Part shown: positions 8,332 to 16,274 of the stretch, piece after piece
Numbering within the stretch: position 1 is the stretch's first letter
How the letters are laid out: the number at the start of each line of letters is the position of its first letter
Source of the DNA: Flavobacterium enshiense DK69
Lineage (GTDB): Bacteria; Bacteroidota; Bacteroidia; Flavobacteriales; Flavobacteriaceae
DNA: 37,081 nt
Assembly: GCF_000498495.1 (NCBI RefSeq)
Contig: NZ_AVCS01000001.1
Span: forward strand, 1 to 37,081
Direction: 5' to 3'
Position numbers and translations under genes: made by a program
Notes under the pieces: model-generated
The model's input: the letters and a program-made list of their open reading frames with translations, nothing else
The model's database searches: none
What the model was told of the DNA's origin: nothing

Positions 8332-8808
8332 TTATTTTGAACGATCCATATCGCCAATGAAGGGTATAGCGTTTTGTGTTTCGGACATAATTGCGGTCTG
8401 TAATCCGTGTTCTAATTGAATGAATTTAGCGGCATCTATTGCTCCAATGGCTTTTTTCATTTTATCGTAATATTTCGAATACAGTTTACCGTACGCCATA
8501 TCGTTTTTAAGTGTGGCTTTTAGGAGCTGATCGGCTTTTTCATTTGACAATTTTTCATAATTGTTGATGTAGTCATTGATTAAATCGATTCTTTTTTTTC
8601 CCAATTGTTTTCGTTCCTCTTCATAGGCATCATAGGTTTTCCAAAACGCAGCGGCCTGGGATTCTTTTAGCTCCATGTAGGTGCTGACCAATTCTTTTTT
8701 AGATTTTCCGTACTTTCCTTGAATGATTTCAATGTCTTCTTTTGCAGTAGATTGGGCAAAAGTCACTGAAGAAATTACAAACGTTGCGATCAAAAATAAT
8801 TTTTTCAT
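8332..8808 (-). CDS. Small secreted helical protein, function unknown
   Basis: The 158-residue product has a signal peptide (MKKLFLIATFVISSVTFAQ) and a mature part predicted by eye to be nearly all alpha helix, rich in Lys, Glu, Tyr and Ala (YGKSKKELVSTYMELKE, EERKQLGKKRIDLINDYINN, YGKLYSKYYDKMKKAIG). The layout resembles Spy/CpxP-type (LTXXQ) periplasmic helical-hairpin proteins: a long basic helix, then a hinge and a second helix ending AAKFIQLEHGLQTAI. The exact LTXXQ motif is absent, so this is only a fold-level guess. It stands alone on the minus strand with a long upstream region. Confidence 0.72.
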   Translation of the reverse strand: MKKLFLIATFVISSVTFAQSTAKEDIEIIQGKYGKSKKELVSTYMELKESQAAAFWKTYDAYEEERKQLGKKRIDLINDYINNYEKLSNEKADQLLKATLKNDMAYGKLYSKYYDKMKKAIGAIDAAKFIQLEHGLQTAIMSETQNAIPFIGDMDRSK

Positions 8809-9142
8809 AGTTGTTTCTTTTATTAGTTAGTAAAAGTGTAGAAGTAATGGTGAAAACATTAGCTTCTTATTCATTCGGATAATTAGAACTTTAGTTGTCT
8901 TTATTGAAAGAGATTTTGACGGTCTTGTTAGGACAGGAAAACCTCTTTTAGGAAACTGCATTTTTTACTGTTTCGGCATGTAGTAAATTTACTAAAAATT
9001 TAATTAAAGTGTTGATTTGTATTATGTTGCATGGTTTGTTTTGTCGTTTTTTTCTAGTCTTTTGTAGAATATTTAAGAGTCAGTAAATGAATGATGGTTA
9101 GAGTAGGATTATTGAATACTCAATTCGAGGTTTAATTCCTAA
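8809..9142. other. Intergenic region without recognised gene
   Basis: A 334-bp stretch of AT-rich sequence between the start of the helical protein and the terminator of sod. It must hold the minus-strand promoter of the former, but no exact TAnnTTTG is seen. No open frame with coding character and no copy of the dispersed repeat were found. Confidence 0.5.
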
Positions 9143-9189
9143 TAAAAAAAGACGACCCAAAAAATGAATTCATTCTTTGGATCGTCGTA
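9143..9189 (-). terminator. sod terminator
   Basis: Long imperfect hairpin: on the minus strand GACGATCCAAAGAATG pairs with CATTTTTTGGGTCGTC around an AATT loop, with G-T pairs, then seven T. It lies about 60 bp after the sod stop codon. Confidence 0.8.
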
Positions 9190-9248
9190 TAAAAGTAGTT
9201 TAAACCGATTGGTTATGATTTTAATTGCCGTTTTTTAGACAGGTATTT

Positions 9249-10070
9249 TTAAGGTTTGGCTATTGTTTGTTGGATTGGGTTCGCTGGTTGTTTAATGCTC
9301 CTTTTTATAGCTTCTAAATACCTTTTCTCTACTGCAGTCCAATTGACAACGTTAAAGAAGGCTGAGATGTATTCGCCACGTCTGTTTTGATATTTCAGAT
9401 AATAAGCATGTTCCCAAATATCAAGAGCAAGAATCGGCATTCCTTTCACTGGCATATCTGGCATCAACGGATTGTCTTGGTTTGGAGTGCTTCCAACCAC
9501 TAATTTTCCGGTTTTGTCAACCACAAGCCAGGCCCAACCCGAACCGAATTGTTTACCGGCAGCTTCAACAAATTGTGATTTAAAGGTGTCGTAAGAACCA
9601 AAATCCCTGTTGATTGCTGCAACCAGACTGTCTTTTGGCTGACCGCCGGCTTTCGGGGCCATGCTTTCCCAATATAAATTATGGTTGTAATATCCGCCGG
9701 CATTATTGCGGATCGCCATGTTGTTTGGATCTGAACTTTTTAGGATGTCCTCGAGACTCCATTTTTCATAATCTGTTCCGGCTATAGCTTTATTTAAATT
9801 GTTGCAATAGCTCAAATGATGGCGCGAATAATGAATTTCCATGGTTTTTCCGTCGATATAAGGCTCTAATGCGTTGTAAGCATAAGTTAGTCCGCGCATT
9901 TTGAATTTTCCCTTTTCGGCTTTTACTTCGGCCGGATTTCCGTATACGGATTGCGTTTCCTGTGCCTCAGGCTCCGGAATCTGAATAACTTCTTCAAGGT
10001 TGTTTTTTTGACGGCACGAAAAAAGAGCTGTAAAAGCTAAACTGAGAAGGGTTAATTTATGTGTTTTCAT
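9249..10070 (-). CDS. Exported Fe/Mn superoxide dismutase lipoprotein
   Basis: The 273-residue protein starts with a lipoprotein-type signal (MKTHKLTLLSLAFTALFSC, cysteine at 19), then a ~40-residue Pro/Glu-rich linker, then a complete iron/manganese superoxide dismutase domain (about 58-258) that converts superoxide to oxygen and hydrogen peroxide. All four metal ligands are visible: His80 (MEIHYSRHH), His130 (YYNHNLYW), Asp217 and His221 (LDIWEHAYY). Gln198 in TPNQDNPL is placed as in manganese enzymes, so Mn or cambialistic use is likelier than strict Fe. Cytosolic family members are ~200 residues; the extra N-terminus makes this one an envelope lipoprotein. It lies 35 bp after the ACBP gene, with a terminator between them, so its own promoter or readthrough is needed. 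Confidence 0.93.
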   Translation of the reverse strand: MKTHKLTLLSLAFTALFSCRQKNNLEEVIQIPEPEAQETQSVYGNPAEVKAEKGKFKMRGLTYAYNALEPYIDGKTMEIHYSRHHLSYCNNLNKAIAGTDYEKWSLEDILKSSDPNNMAIRNNAGGYYNHNLYWESMAPKAGGQPKDSLVAAINRDFGSYDTFKSQFVEAAGKQFGSGWAWLVVDKTGKLVVGSTPNQDNPLMPDMPVKGMPILALDIWEHAYYLKYQNRRGEYISAFFNVVNWTAVEKRYLEAIKRSIKQPANPIQQTIAKP

Positions 10071-10083
10071 GGATGAGAGGTCT

Positions 10084-10121
10084 TAAAAGAAAAAACGAAA
10101 TCTGTTTACAAATTTCGTTCT
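10084..10121 (-). terminator. Terminator between ACBP gene and sod
   Basis: On the minus strand AACGAAAT pairs with ATTTCGTT (10112-10119 with 10094-10101), followed by TTTTCTTTT. The 5' arm overlaps the last ACBP codons. The stem is only 8 bp and AT-rich, so partial readthrough into sod is plausible. Confidence 0.6.
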
Positions 10122-10387
10122 TTCATTAGTTTATTGATAATCTCGATATATTTTTTTTTTGCTTCGTCCGGAGTGAGATGGTTTACCTGCATCCACGCGT
10201 TGAGTTTGAAAGCGCTGCGCAGGTTTTGTGTTTCCTGACGAAAAAAAAAATGATCAGAATCGTCAGTTGTTGCCTGTTTGTAAAGGCCATACAAAATCAA
10301 CTGCATGTCTATCGGAACAGAAGCTTGCTTGATTAATTGGGCGTTTTTAAAAGCCTCATCAAATAAGATGTCTAAATTTTTTCCCAT
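10106..10387 (-). CDS. Acyl-CoA-binding protein (ACBP family)
   Basis: The 93-residue protein matches the four-helix ACBP fold in size and motif order: LILYGLYKQATTDD (helix 2, residues ~30-43), then the conserved AW block in RSAFKLNAWMQ near 57-67, then LTPDEAKKKYIEIINKL in the last helix. ACBP binds long-chain acyl-CoA in the cytoplasm and buffers or delivers it to lipid enzymes. Its start codon abuts the stop of psd, so it is the last gene of the LUD-cdsA-psd-ACBP operon. That position supports a role in phospholipid metabolism. One basic residue in the classical acyl-CoA pocket, in helix 2, appears conserved as Lys37. Confidence 0.85.
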   Translation of the reverse strand: MGKNLDILFDEAFKNAQLIKQASVPIDMQLILYGLYKQATTDDSDHFFFRQETQNLRSAFKLNAWMQVNHLTPDEAKKKYIEIINKLMKERNL

Positions 10388-11050
10388 TTATTGTTTAATG
10401 GCAATAATTGTTTTTCCGCCAACGGCTTTCTCGTTAAGTTTTACATTAACTTGAGTACCTAAAGGTAAGTATAAATCCACTCTCGAACCAAATTTTATGA
10501 AACCTGCGTCCGTTCCCTGAACCACCTGCATTCCTTCCTTAGCATAGTTTACAATACGACGAGCCAAAGCACCTGCAATCTGACGGTAAAGAATCTCTCC
10601 GAAAACACGGTTTTCCACAACCACTGTGGTTCTTTCGTTTTCTTCGCTTGCCTTTGGGTGCCATGCTACCAGATATTTACCAGGATGGTATTTGCTGTAT
10701 TTTACTAATCCATTTACGGCATAGCGAGTCACGTGAACGTTTATCGGTGACATGAATATGGAAACCATCAAACGTTTGTCTTTGAAATATTCCGGTTCGT
10801 AAACTTCTTCTATAACAACCACCTTTCCGTCAACCGGAGCCAATACATGATTGTCGTTGATTGCTGTAATACGTTTTGGGTTTCTGAAAAACTGTAAAAT
10901 CATTATAAGCATAAACAATGCAAAAACCTGAATGACCATTTTTAGCCAAGGGTTTGCTACAAGATAATCCGCTCCAAAAATGATTACTGTGGCAGCAACG
11001 GTAGCTCCCAAAATAATTTTAGCGCCTTCTTTATGAAATTGTATGAACAT
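10388..11050 (-). CDS. psd: Phosphatidylserine decarboxylase proenzyme
   Basis: The 220-residue protein is the short PSD-A type that makes phosphatidylethanolamine from phosphatidylserine at the inner membrane. Residues ~12-55 hold two hydrophobic segments. Motifs include LAPVDGKVV near 70, the conserved His-bearing stretch FMSPINVHVTRYAV near 99-112, and the self-cleavage site FGSRVDLYLP, where Ser189 would become the pyruvoyl group (Gly188-Ser189). The length and the FGS site match Bacteroidota enzymes and differ from the LGST site of E. coli. The gene overlaps the end of cdsA by 20 bp and abuts the ACBP gene, so the three are translationally coupled. CDP-diacylglycerol made by CdsA feeds phosphatidylserine synthesis upstream of this step. 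Confidence 0.95.
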   Translation of the reverse strand: MFIQFHKEGAKIILGATVAATVIIFGADYLVANPWLKMVIQVFALFMLIMILQFFRNPKRITAINDNHVLAPVDGKVVVIEEVYEPEYFKDKRLMVSIFMSPINVHVTRYAVNGLVKYSKYHPGKYLVAWHPKASEENERTTVVVENRVFGEILYRQIAGALARRIVNYAKEGMQVVQGTDAGFIKFGSRVDLYLPLGTQVNVKLNEKAVGGKTIIAIKQ

Positions 11051-11849
11051 AGTTTAAAATTTGATAAAATAAATAAAGAAATGGTATTGCAAATATAACA
11101 CTATCTAGCCGATCTAGGATGCCTCCATGCCCGGGCATTATCGTTCCGCTGTCTTTTACGCCTGCTTTTCGTTTGAATCTTGATTCGACCAAATCTCCTA
11201 AAGTTCCGAAAAAGCCAACAATCAATCCTGTGCATACCCAAATGGCAGGAGTGAAGAAAGTAAAGAAATAACTCAGGACGTAACTTCCGATCATTGTGAA
11301 TACTAATCCGCCAATGAATCCTTCAATGGTTTTTTTAGGTGAAATACGTTCAAAAAGCTTGTTTTTTCCAATCAGTTTTCCAATAATATAGGCAAAAGTG
11401 TCATTGGTCCAAATCAGTATAAAAACTCCGATAATAATCTTTGGATTAAAATGAACCCCGATAAAAGGTATTTTCATTAATAAAACAAAAGGAATGATAA
11501 TGTAGCCAAACAGGTTTACATATTTTGACATTTTGTCTGTCTTTGGTATGCTGTTTTCTGAAAATAAATCCGCAATTAAATTTATGGATACAAAGAGCGC
11601 TGCAAGGCAAAGTAAGATATCGGTATTAAGATTATTCTTTGGAGAATAGAAAAACAGAATGTAGCTCACCAGCGCTAATAAAACAGGAAGATTCCGCTTT
11701 AAATGGATTAATTTACTGAATTCGGAAACAGTAATGAGCATAAATAATCCGAAAAGAAGCATAAAGCTGTATTCGGAATATAAAGTCGCTGAAACGAGAA
11801 GTAAAATATAAAGTAAACCAGAAATGGTTCGGGTTACATTTTCATGCAT
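11031..11849 (-). CDS. cdsA: Phosphatidate cytidylyltransferase (CDP-diacylglycerol synthase)
   Basis: The 272-residue integral membrane protein has about seven or eight hydrophobic segments and ends in the family signature: SRFKRKAGVKDSGTIMPGHG followed by GILDRLDS at about 224-251. It converts phosphatidic acid and CTP to CDP-diacylglycerol, the precursor of all bacterial phospholipids. FGTLGDLVES just before the signature is also characteristic. The ATG at 11849 lies 1 bp after the LUD gene stop and there is a 20-bp overlap with psd, so the genes form one operon. A second in-frame start is not needed. Confidence 0.95.
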   Translation of the reverse strand: MHENVTRTISGLLYILLLVSATLYSEYSFMLLFGLFMLITVSEFSKLIHLKRNLPVLLALVSYILFFYSPKNNLNTDILLCLAALFVSINLIADLFSENSIPKTDKMSKYVNLFGYIIIPFVLLMKIPFIGVHFNPKIIIGVFILIWTNDTFAYIIGKLIGKNKLFERISPKKTIEGFIGGLVFTMIGSYVLSYFFTFFTPAIWVCTGLIVGFFGTLGDLVESRFKRKAGVKDSGTIMPGHGGILDRLDSVIFAIPFLYLFYQILNYVHTIS

Positions 11850-11850
11850 G

Positions 11851-12453
11851 CTATAGATCCTCTAGAAGCAGCAAATATAAGTTTTTTGGACAACTTCCAT
11901 ACTGTAAGAAGTCTTCTTCTTTTGCTTTTTCGAAATATTTAAAAGTGGTGATGTTTGTAGGGTACTCTTTGTCATACCTTTTTTTGATCTCACGTAAACC
12001 ATCACTTTTGTTGCCAATTATCTGGCTTGTTGTTGCAAGTATCACGATATGTGAAGGCAAGTCGTTGGGTCTGAACTGTTTGATTTGATTTGAAGAAAAC
12101 AAAATCGACCCATCATCTGCAATCAGATTTTCGCAAGATGCCAATAAAAAAATCGGGTTTTTAGGATTTTTATAAGTAAGCTTGTTTTCGTCAAGAAGGC
12201 TGAAAAGTTTTGGTTCCAAACACATTGCTTCTTTTTCAAACCAGTCATTTTCTTCCAAAATACTCTCAAAATTATCGTGTACTTCTGGTAAGTTCTCACA
12301 ATAAAGAAATTTACCTCCGTTCTTTTTGAAGTTGTAGGTAAAAAGTTCGTCTACAGGCAATTGGGGCTCCGGATGATAAGGGCTCATGTTTTCATCCTTA
12401 TCTTCACTGGATCCTTCTGAAGAGGCGCCAAAAAATTTTCTGAATAGACTCAT
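11851..12453 (-). CDS. LUD-domain-like protein (LutC/YkgG relative)
   Basis: The 200-residue protein begins with a polar, acidic segment (residues ~8-35) and continues into an alpha/beta domain with ENLPEVHDNFESILEEN, then LASCENLIADDGSILFSS (near 105), PSHIVILATTSQIIGN and NLYLLLLED at the C-terminus. The arrangement fits the LUD domain of the LutC/YkgG family, members of which take part in lactate oxidation, but the assignment is made from memory of how this locus looks in other flavobacteria. No iron-sulphur or catalytic residues stand out. It is the first gene of the LUD-cdsA-psd-ACBP operon, 111 bp from ftsH, with its own promoter box at 12495-12502. Confidence 0.68.
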   Translation of the reverse strand: MSLFRKFFGASSEGSSEDKDENMSPYHPEPQLPVDELFTYNFKKNGGKFLYCENLPEVHDNFESILEENDWFEKEAMCLEPKLFSLLDENKLTYKNPKNPIFLLASCENLIADDGSILFSSNQIKQFRPNDLPSHIVILATTSQIIGNKSDGLREIKKRYDKEYPTNITTFKYFEKAKEEDFLQYGSCPKNLYLLLLEDL

Positions 12454-12494
12454 AAACTATTTATAATCTCGAAATTTTCGAGTTTGAGAACACT

Positions 12495-12502
12495 CAAAGA
12501 TA
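12495..12502 (-). promoter_or_regulatory. Bacteroidota -7 box for the LUD-cdsA-psd-ACBP operon
   Basis: The minus strand reads TATCTTTG, with a TTG about 15 bp upstream that would fall inside the ftsH terminator. It predicts a ~35-nt leader containing the small palindrome CTCGAAATTTTCGAG (12466-12480). Confidence 0.6.
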
Positions 12503-12545
12503 AAAAAATCTTAATTCAATTGAGCAATCGAATTAAGATTTTTAT
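12502..12545 (-). terminator. ftsH terminator
   Basis: Perfect 14-bp stem AAAAATCTTAATTC / GAATTAAGATTTTT (12504-12517 with 12530-12543), 21 bp after the ftsH stop. It abuts the promoter box of the next operon. Confidence 0.85.
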
Positions 12546-12564
12546 AATATTTTATTAAAATAAA

Positions 12565-14502
12565 TTACTGCATTTCCGTAATTGGTTCACTCTCTGTTTT
12601 TTCGAACGGACGTTTACCAAAGATTGTCTCTAGATCATCTTTAAAAATAACCTCTTTTTCAATCAAAATATCTGCCAACTGAACCAATTTGTCCTGATTT
12701 TCTTTCAGGATCTGAATCGCTCTTTGGTACTGACTTTCGATTAACTCGGAAATCTCTTTGTCGATTACGCGTGCAGTCTCTTCTGAGTATGGTTTTGAGA
12801 AACTGTAATCGCTTTGGCCTGATGAGTCATAGTAGGTAACGTTTCCTAATTTGTCGTTCAAACCATAAACGGTAACCATCGCACGGGCTTGTTTTGTTAC
12901 TTTTTCCAAATCGCTTAGCGCTCCGGTCGAAATCTTATCGAAAATTACCTTTTCGGCAGCACGTCCACCCATTGTGGCACACATTTCATCTAGCATTTGT
13001 TCCGGATGAACGATTAAGCGCTCTTCAGGTAAATACCAGGCAGCTCCCAGGCTTTGTCCGCGTGGAACAATAGTAACTTTTACCAGCGGGGCAGCGTGTT
13101 CCAGCATCCAGCTAACAGTGGCATGACCGGCTTCGTGAATAGCGATAGCGCGTTTTTCTGCTGGGGTAACAATTTTGTTTTTCTTTTCTAATCCGCCGAC
13201 AATACGGTCAACCGCATCAAGAAAATCTTGTTTGTCAACTGATTTTTTGCCTTTGCGGGCTGCAATCAATGCGGATTCATTACAAACATTGGCGATGTCT
13301 GCCCCTGAGAAACCAGGTGTTTGTTTTGCTAAGAATTCGGTATCCAATTCCTCTGATTTTTTCAAAGGTTTTAAGTGTACTTCGAATATTTCTTTACGTT
13401 CACGGATATCCGGTAAGTCTACATAAATTTGCCTGTCAAAACGTCCGGCACGCATTAATGCCTTGTCTAAAACGTCAGCGCGGTTAGTTGCAGCCAATAC
13501 GATTACGTGTGTATTTGTGCCGAAACCGTCCATTTCGGTTAAAAGCTGATTCAAGGTGTTTTCGCGTTCATCGTTAGAGCCGGAGATGTTGTTTTTTCCG
13601 CGGGCACGTCCTACAGCGTCAATCTCGTCAATGAAAATGATTGCCGGGGATTTTTCTTTTGCCTGCTTGAATAAATCGCGCACACGAGAAGCTCCGACAC
13701 CAACGAACATTTCTACAAAATCCGATCCGGAAAGTGAAAAGAACGGTACTTGTGCTTCACCTGCAACGGCTTTAGCTAATAAGGTTTTCCCGGTTCCTGG
13801 TGGTCCTACCAATAGGGCTCCTTTAGGGATTTTACCTCCAATTTCAGTATATTTTTCCGGGTTTTTAAGGAATTCAACAATTTCCTGAATCTCTTCTTTT
13901 GCGCCTTCTAAACCTGCCACGTCTTTGAAGGTAGTCTTAACGTCTGTTTTTTCGTCAAACAGTTTGGCTTTCGATTTTCCAATGGAAAAAATTTGGCCTC
14001 CGCCACCGCCAGCTCCACCACCTGACATTCTGCGCATCATGAAGATCCAGAACCCGATAATGATTATCAATGGAAGGAAATTGATTAAAACGTCTCCCCA
14101 ATTGCTTTCGGGTTCGGAAGAATAATCACTTAATTTTCCGGCTGTTCGGGCTTCATCCAATTTCTTTTGGAACAGTTCGGGATTCCCGATATCCAAACTA
14201 TAATGCGGACCAATATTTTCTTTCCCTAGCAGCGTCTTTTTCTCAATTTTACTGTGTGTTTTGCTTTTTAAGGCTTCTTTTTTTAGATAAACCTGTGCCG
14301 TAGTTTTGTTGAAAACTACTTTTTCTACCTGATTAGAATCTAAATACTGGTAAAATTTAGACAAAGAAGTAGGGCGGACTTCCTGAAAACTGGATCCGCT
14401 GGATACTAATTGTATTGCAACTAAAATTAAAAGTACAGCACTATAGATAATCCATGGACTGATTTTAATTTTAGTAGGATTGTTTTTCTTATCTTTTGAC
14501 AT
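12565..14502 (-). CDS. ftsH: ATP-dependent zinc metalloprotease FtsH
   Basis: The 645-residue membrane protease has two transmembrane segments (about 15-34 and 138-156) around a periplasmic domain, then a Gly-rich linker (GGGAGGGGG), an AAA+ ATPase (Walker A GPPGTGKT with Lys239, Walker [13 protein letters not shown], second region of homology near [17 protein letters not shown]) and a zinc metalloprotease domain with HEAGH at 456-460. It degrades misfolded or regulated membrane proteins using ATP. In E. coli FtsH also tunes lipid A synthesis by degrading LpxC; here it stands directly upstream of phospholipid genes. It lies 12 bp after rsfS, which it probably shares a promoter with. Length and domains are complete. 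Confidence 0.98.
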   Translation of the reverse strand: MSKDKKNNPTKIKISPWIIYSAVLLILVAIQLVSSGSSFQEVRPTSLSKFYQYLDSNQVEKVVFNKTTAQVYLKKEALKSKTHSKIEKKTLLGKENIGPHYSLDIGNPELFQKKLDEARTAGKLSDYSSEPESNWGDVLINFLPLIIIIGFWIFMMRRMSGGGAGGGGGQIFSIGKSKAKLFDEKTDVKTTFKDVAGLEGAKEEIQEIVEFLKNPEKYTEIGGKIPKGALLVGPPGTGKTLLAKAVAGEAQVPFFSLSGSDFVEMFVGVGASRVRDLFKQAKEKSPAIIFIDEIDAVGRARGKNNISGSNDERENTLNQLLTEMDGFGTNTHVIVLAATNRADVLDKALMRAGRFDRQIYVDLPDIRERKEIFEVHLKPLKKSEELDTEFLAKQTPGFSGADIANVCNESALIAARKGKKSVDKQDFLDAVDRIVGGLEKKNKIVTPAEKRAIAIHEAGHATVSWMLEHAAPLVKVTIVPRGQSLGAAWYLPEERLIVHPEQMLDEMCATMGGRAAEKVIFDKISTGALSDLEKVTKQARAMVTVYGLNDKLGNVTYYDSSGQSDYSFSKPYSEETARVIDKEISELIESQYQRAIQILKENQDKLVQLADILIEKEVIFKDDLETIFGKRPFEKTESEPITEMQ

Positions 14503-14514
14503 GTAACGTGAATA

Positions 14515-14886
14515 TTAGTATTTGTTTTCGATCGAGGTGATTTTGGCGTCACCCCATAAACTCTCGATGTTGTAGTACTCACGGATGTGTTTTTGGAAAA
14601 CGTGAACCACAATGTTTACATAATCCATCAAAACCCATTCGCCGTTTTCGGTACCTTCAACGTGCCAAGGTTTGTCTTTTAAATCTCTAGAAACTATTTT
14701 TTGAATTGAGTTAACAATAGCGTTAACCTGTGTGTTGGAGTTACCGTTACAAATTACGAAATAGTCGCACACGGTGTTTTCGATTGCTCTTAAATCCAGT
14801 ATATCTATGTTGTTACCTTTTACTTCTTCAATTCCTTTAATGATGTTAGCTAATAATACATCATTGTTATTCTCCTTTTTCGCCAT
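14515..14886 (-). CDS. rsfS: Ribosomal silencing factor RsfS
   Basis: The 123-residue protein matches the RsfS/YbeB/Iojap family: ILDLRAIENTVCDYFVICNG near 29-48, SNTQVNAIVNSIQ, and PWHVEGTENGEWVLMDYVNI near 73-92, with VHVFQKHIREYYNIESLW at the end. The protein binds ribosomal protein uL14 and blocks joining of the subunits, shutting translation down during starvation. It lies 12 bp before ftsH, a pairing seen in other Bacteroidota, and a TAACTTTG box 22 bp upstream is its likely promoter. The Lys/Asn-rich N-terminus (MAKKENNND) is normal for the group. Confidence 0.95.
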   Translation of the reverse strand: MAKKENNNDVLLANIIKGIEEVKGNNIDILDLRAIENTVCDYFVICNGNSNTQVNAIVNSIQKIVSRDLKDKPWHVEGTENGEWVLMDYVNIVVHVFQKHIREYYNIESLWGDAKITSIENKY

Positions 14887-14907
14887 TTATTTTTAATATG
14901 TTTTTCG

Positions 14908-14915
14908 CAAAGTTA
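14908..14915 (-). promoter_or_regulatory. Bacteroidota -7 box for rsfS-ftsH
   Basis: TAACTTTG on the minus strand, 21 bp from the rsfS start, predicts a leader of ~15 nt. No good -33 TTTG is seen. Confidence 0.6.
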
Positions 14916-14980
14916 CCAATTTTTGTCTTTATTTTTGAACCTTAACATAAGATTAAACTTCATAAAGCCAATTTATCTCT

Positions 14981-15712
14981 ATGAACATCATCAAACTCGA
15001 TGCCACACCTTCAACAAATGACTATTTGAAAGCATTGCTGACAAAACAATTTGTTGAGAATTTTACTGTTGTGACTACCGAAAATCAAACTTTGGGGCGC
15101 GGTCAAATGGGGGCTGTTTGGGAGGTTGAAACTGGTAAAAACTTGACTTTCAGCGTATTGGTAAAGGATGTGTTGCCGGATATAAATACCATTTTTCATC
15201 TGAACGTCCTTGTTGCTGTATGTCTTACTGAAGTTTTGGAAGAACTTAAAATTCCCAATATAGCTATTAAATGGCCAAACGACATTTTGGCAGATAATAA
15301 AAAAATTGCCGGTATTTTAATTGAAAACAGTTTGAAGAGCGGAGGTGAAATTGTTTCGGTTGTGGGTATCGGATTGAATGTGAACCAAAAAAACTTTGAT
15401 GGTTTGCCAAAAGCGGGTTCTTTATTCGGAATTGTAAATCGGGAATTCGATAAAGATGCGATTTTGATTTCCATAGTAGAAACTTTGAAACGTAGCGTTG
15501 CTTTACTTCAAAATAAAGATTATGGTTTGTTTTGGGAAAAGTACAATCAGAGGTTGTTTAAAAAAGGACTTCCAATGCCATTTGAGGATAAAGACGGTTT
15601 GCGTTTTATGGGAATCATTCAAGGGGTTACTGCAAATGGGAAACTGGAAGTTTTGCTTGAAGATGATAGCATAAAAACATTTGAAATCAAAGAAATTCAG
15701 ATGTTGTATTAA
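14981..15712 (+). CDS. birA: Biotin--[acetyl-CoA-carboxylase] ligase (class I, no DNA-binding domain)
   Basis: The 243-residue enzyme attaches biotin to carboxylase carrier domains via biotinyl-AMP. Visible motifs are PSTNDYLK near 10-17, the GRGQMG nucleotide-binding loop at 39-44 (GRGRRG in E. coli), KWPND at 97-101 and KKIAGILIE with the key Lys108. The C-terminal small domain (about 195-243) is present. There is no N-terminal winged helix, so it is not a repressor like E. coli BirA. It is divergent from rsfS across a 94-bp gap and is followed by a terminator shared with the SRPBCC gene. Confidence 0.95.
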   Translation: MNIIKLDATPSTNDYLKALLTKQFVENFTVVTTENQTLGRGQMGAVWEVETGKNLTFSVLVKDVLPDINTIFHLNVLVAVCLTEVLEELKIPNIAIKWPNDILADNKKIAGILIENSLKSGGEIVSVVGIGLNVNQKNFDGLPKAGSLFGIVNREFDKDAILISIVETLKRSVALLQNKDYGLFWEKYNQRLFKKGLPMPFEDKDGLRFMGIIQGVTANGKLEVLLEDDSIKTFEIKEIQMLY

Positions 15713-15715
15713 AAA

Positions 15716-15748
15716 AGAAAAAACCTATCTGGAAAAGATAGGTTTTAT
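15716..15748. terminator. Bidirectional terminator between birA and SRPBCC gene
   Basis: Stem AAACCTATCT / AGATAGGTTT (15721-15730 with 15736-15745), loop GGAAA, with A- and T-runs outside. Confidence 0.85.
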
Positions 15749-15768
15749 AATGTTATGTAATTGTGAAA

Positions 15769-16161
15769 TTACAGTTTGCTCATGTTTCCTGCCAGGGTTT
15801 CGATGAATTTCGAAATCGGGCCTTTAACCATCATAGCCATCATTGAATTGAATTCGCCTTCGAAAAGTAATTGGACTTCTGAGGTATTCGGCGTTAATGA
15901 ATTGATGTTGGCTGTTAACGTAAAAGGTAATTTGTCGCTGGCTGCACCCAAAACAACTTTGTTTGGAGCCGTTTTGTCTTTCATTTTTAATTTTATTTCC
16001 GGCATGCCTTTCAGTCCGAAGATAAAAGCGTTGTCGTCTAAAACTTCAAATTTGGCAATGCTGTCCGGCATTAATTTTTCAAAATTCTTAACGTCTGTCA
16101 GTGAATCGAATAAATAATCGGCCGATTTTTCAACGTTAACTTTAGGGCTTTCTAAATTCAT
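15769..16161 (-). CDS. SRPBCC-family (START-like) protein
   Basis: The 130-residue cytoplasmic protein looks like a helix-grip fold small-ligand binding protein: a start strand with SPKVNVEKSADYLFDSLTD, then KNFEKLMPDSIAKFEVLDD, then paired strands (IKLKMKDKTAPNKVVLGAAS, FTLTANINSLTPNTSEVQLL) and a long C-terminal helix MVKGPISKFIETLAGNMSK. This matches the short SRPBCC/polyketide-cyclase-like proteins. No catalytic residues can be named, and the ligand is unknown. It lies 113 bp downstream of pyrE on the same strand, so it may be cotranscribed; other flavobacteria appear to keep this neighbour, as far as I recall. Confidence 0.78.
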   Translation of the reverse strand: MNLESPKVNVEKSADYLFDSLTDVKNFEKLMPDSIAKFEVLDDNAFIFGLKGMPEIKLKMKDKTAPNKVVLGAASDKLPFTLTANINSLTPNTSEVQLLFEGEFNSMMAMMVKGPISKFIETLAGNMSKL

Positions 16162-16274
16162 TATTTAAAGATAGTTTGATTGCTGAATAATTAAATTTTG
16201 GCAGCTTGCCTGTTTACATAAATTTACAACGTGCTTAAATGAGTTAAGAAATCTAAGTAAACGGAAAAACAATA

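Noticed and set aside
8809..9142. A hidden gene or small RNA in the long gap before sod
   Set aside because: No frame with a plausible start, no hairpin apart from the sod terminator and no promoter box was found.
13556..13888. 110-codon frame opposite ftsH
   Set aside because: It is antisense to a complete AAA+ domain and has no family features.
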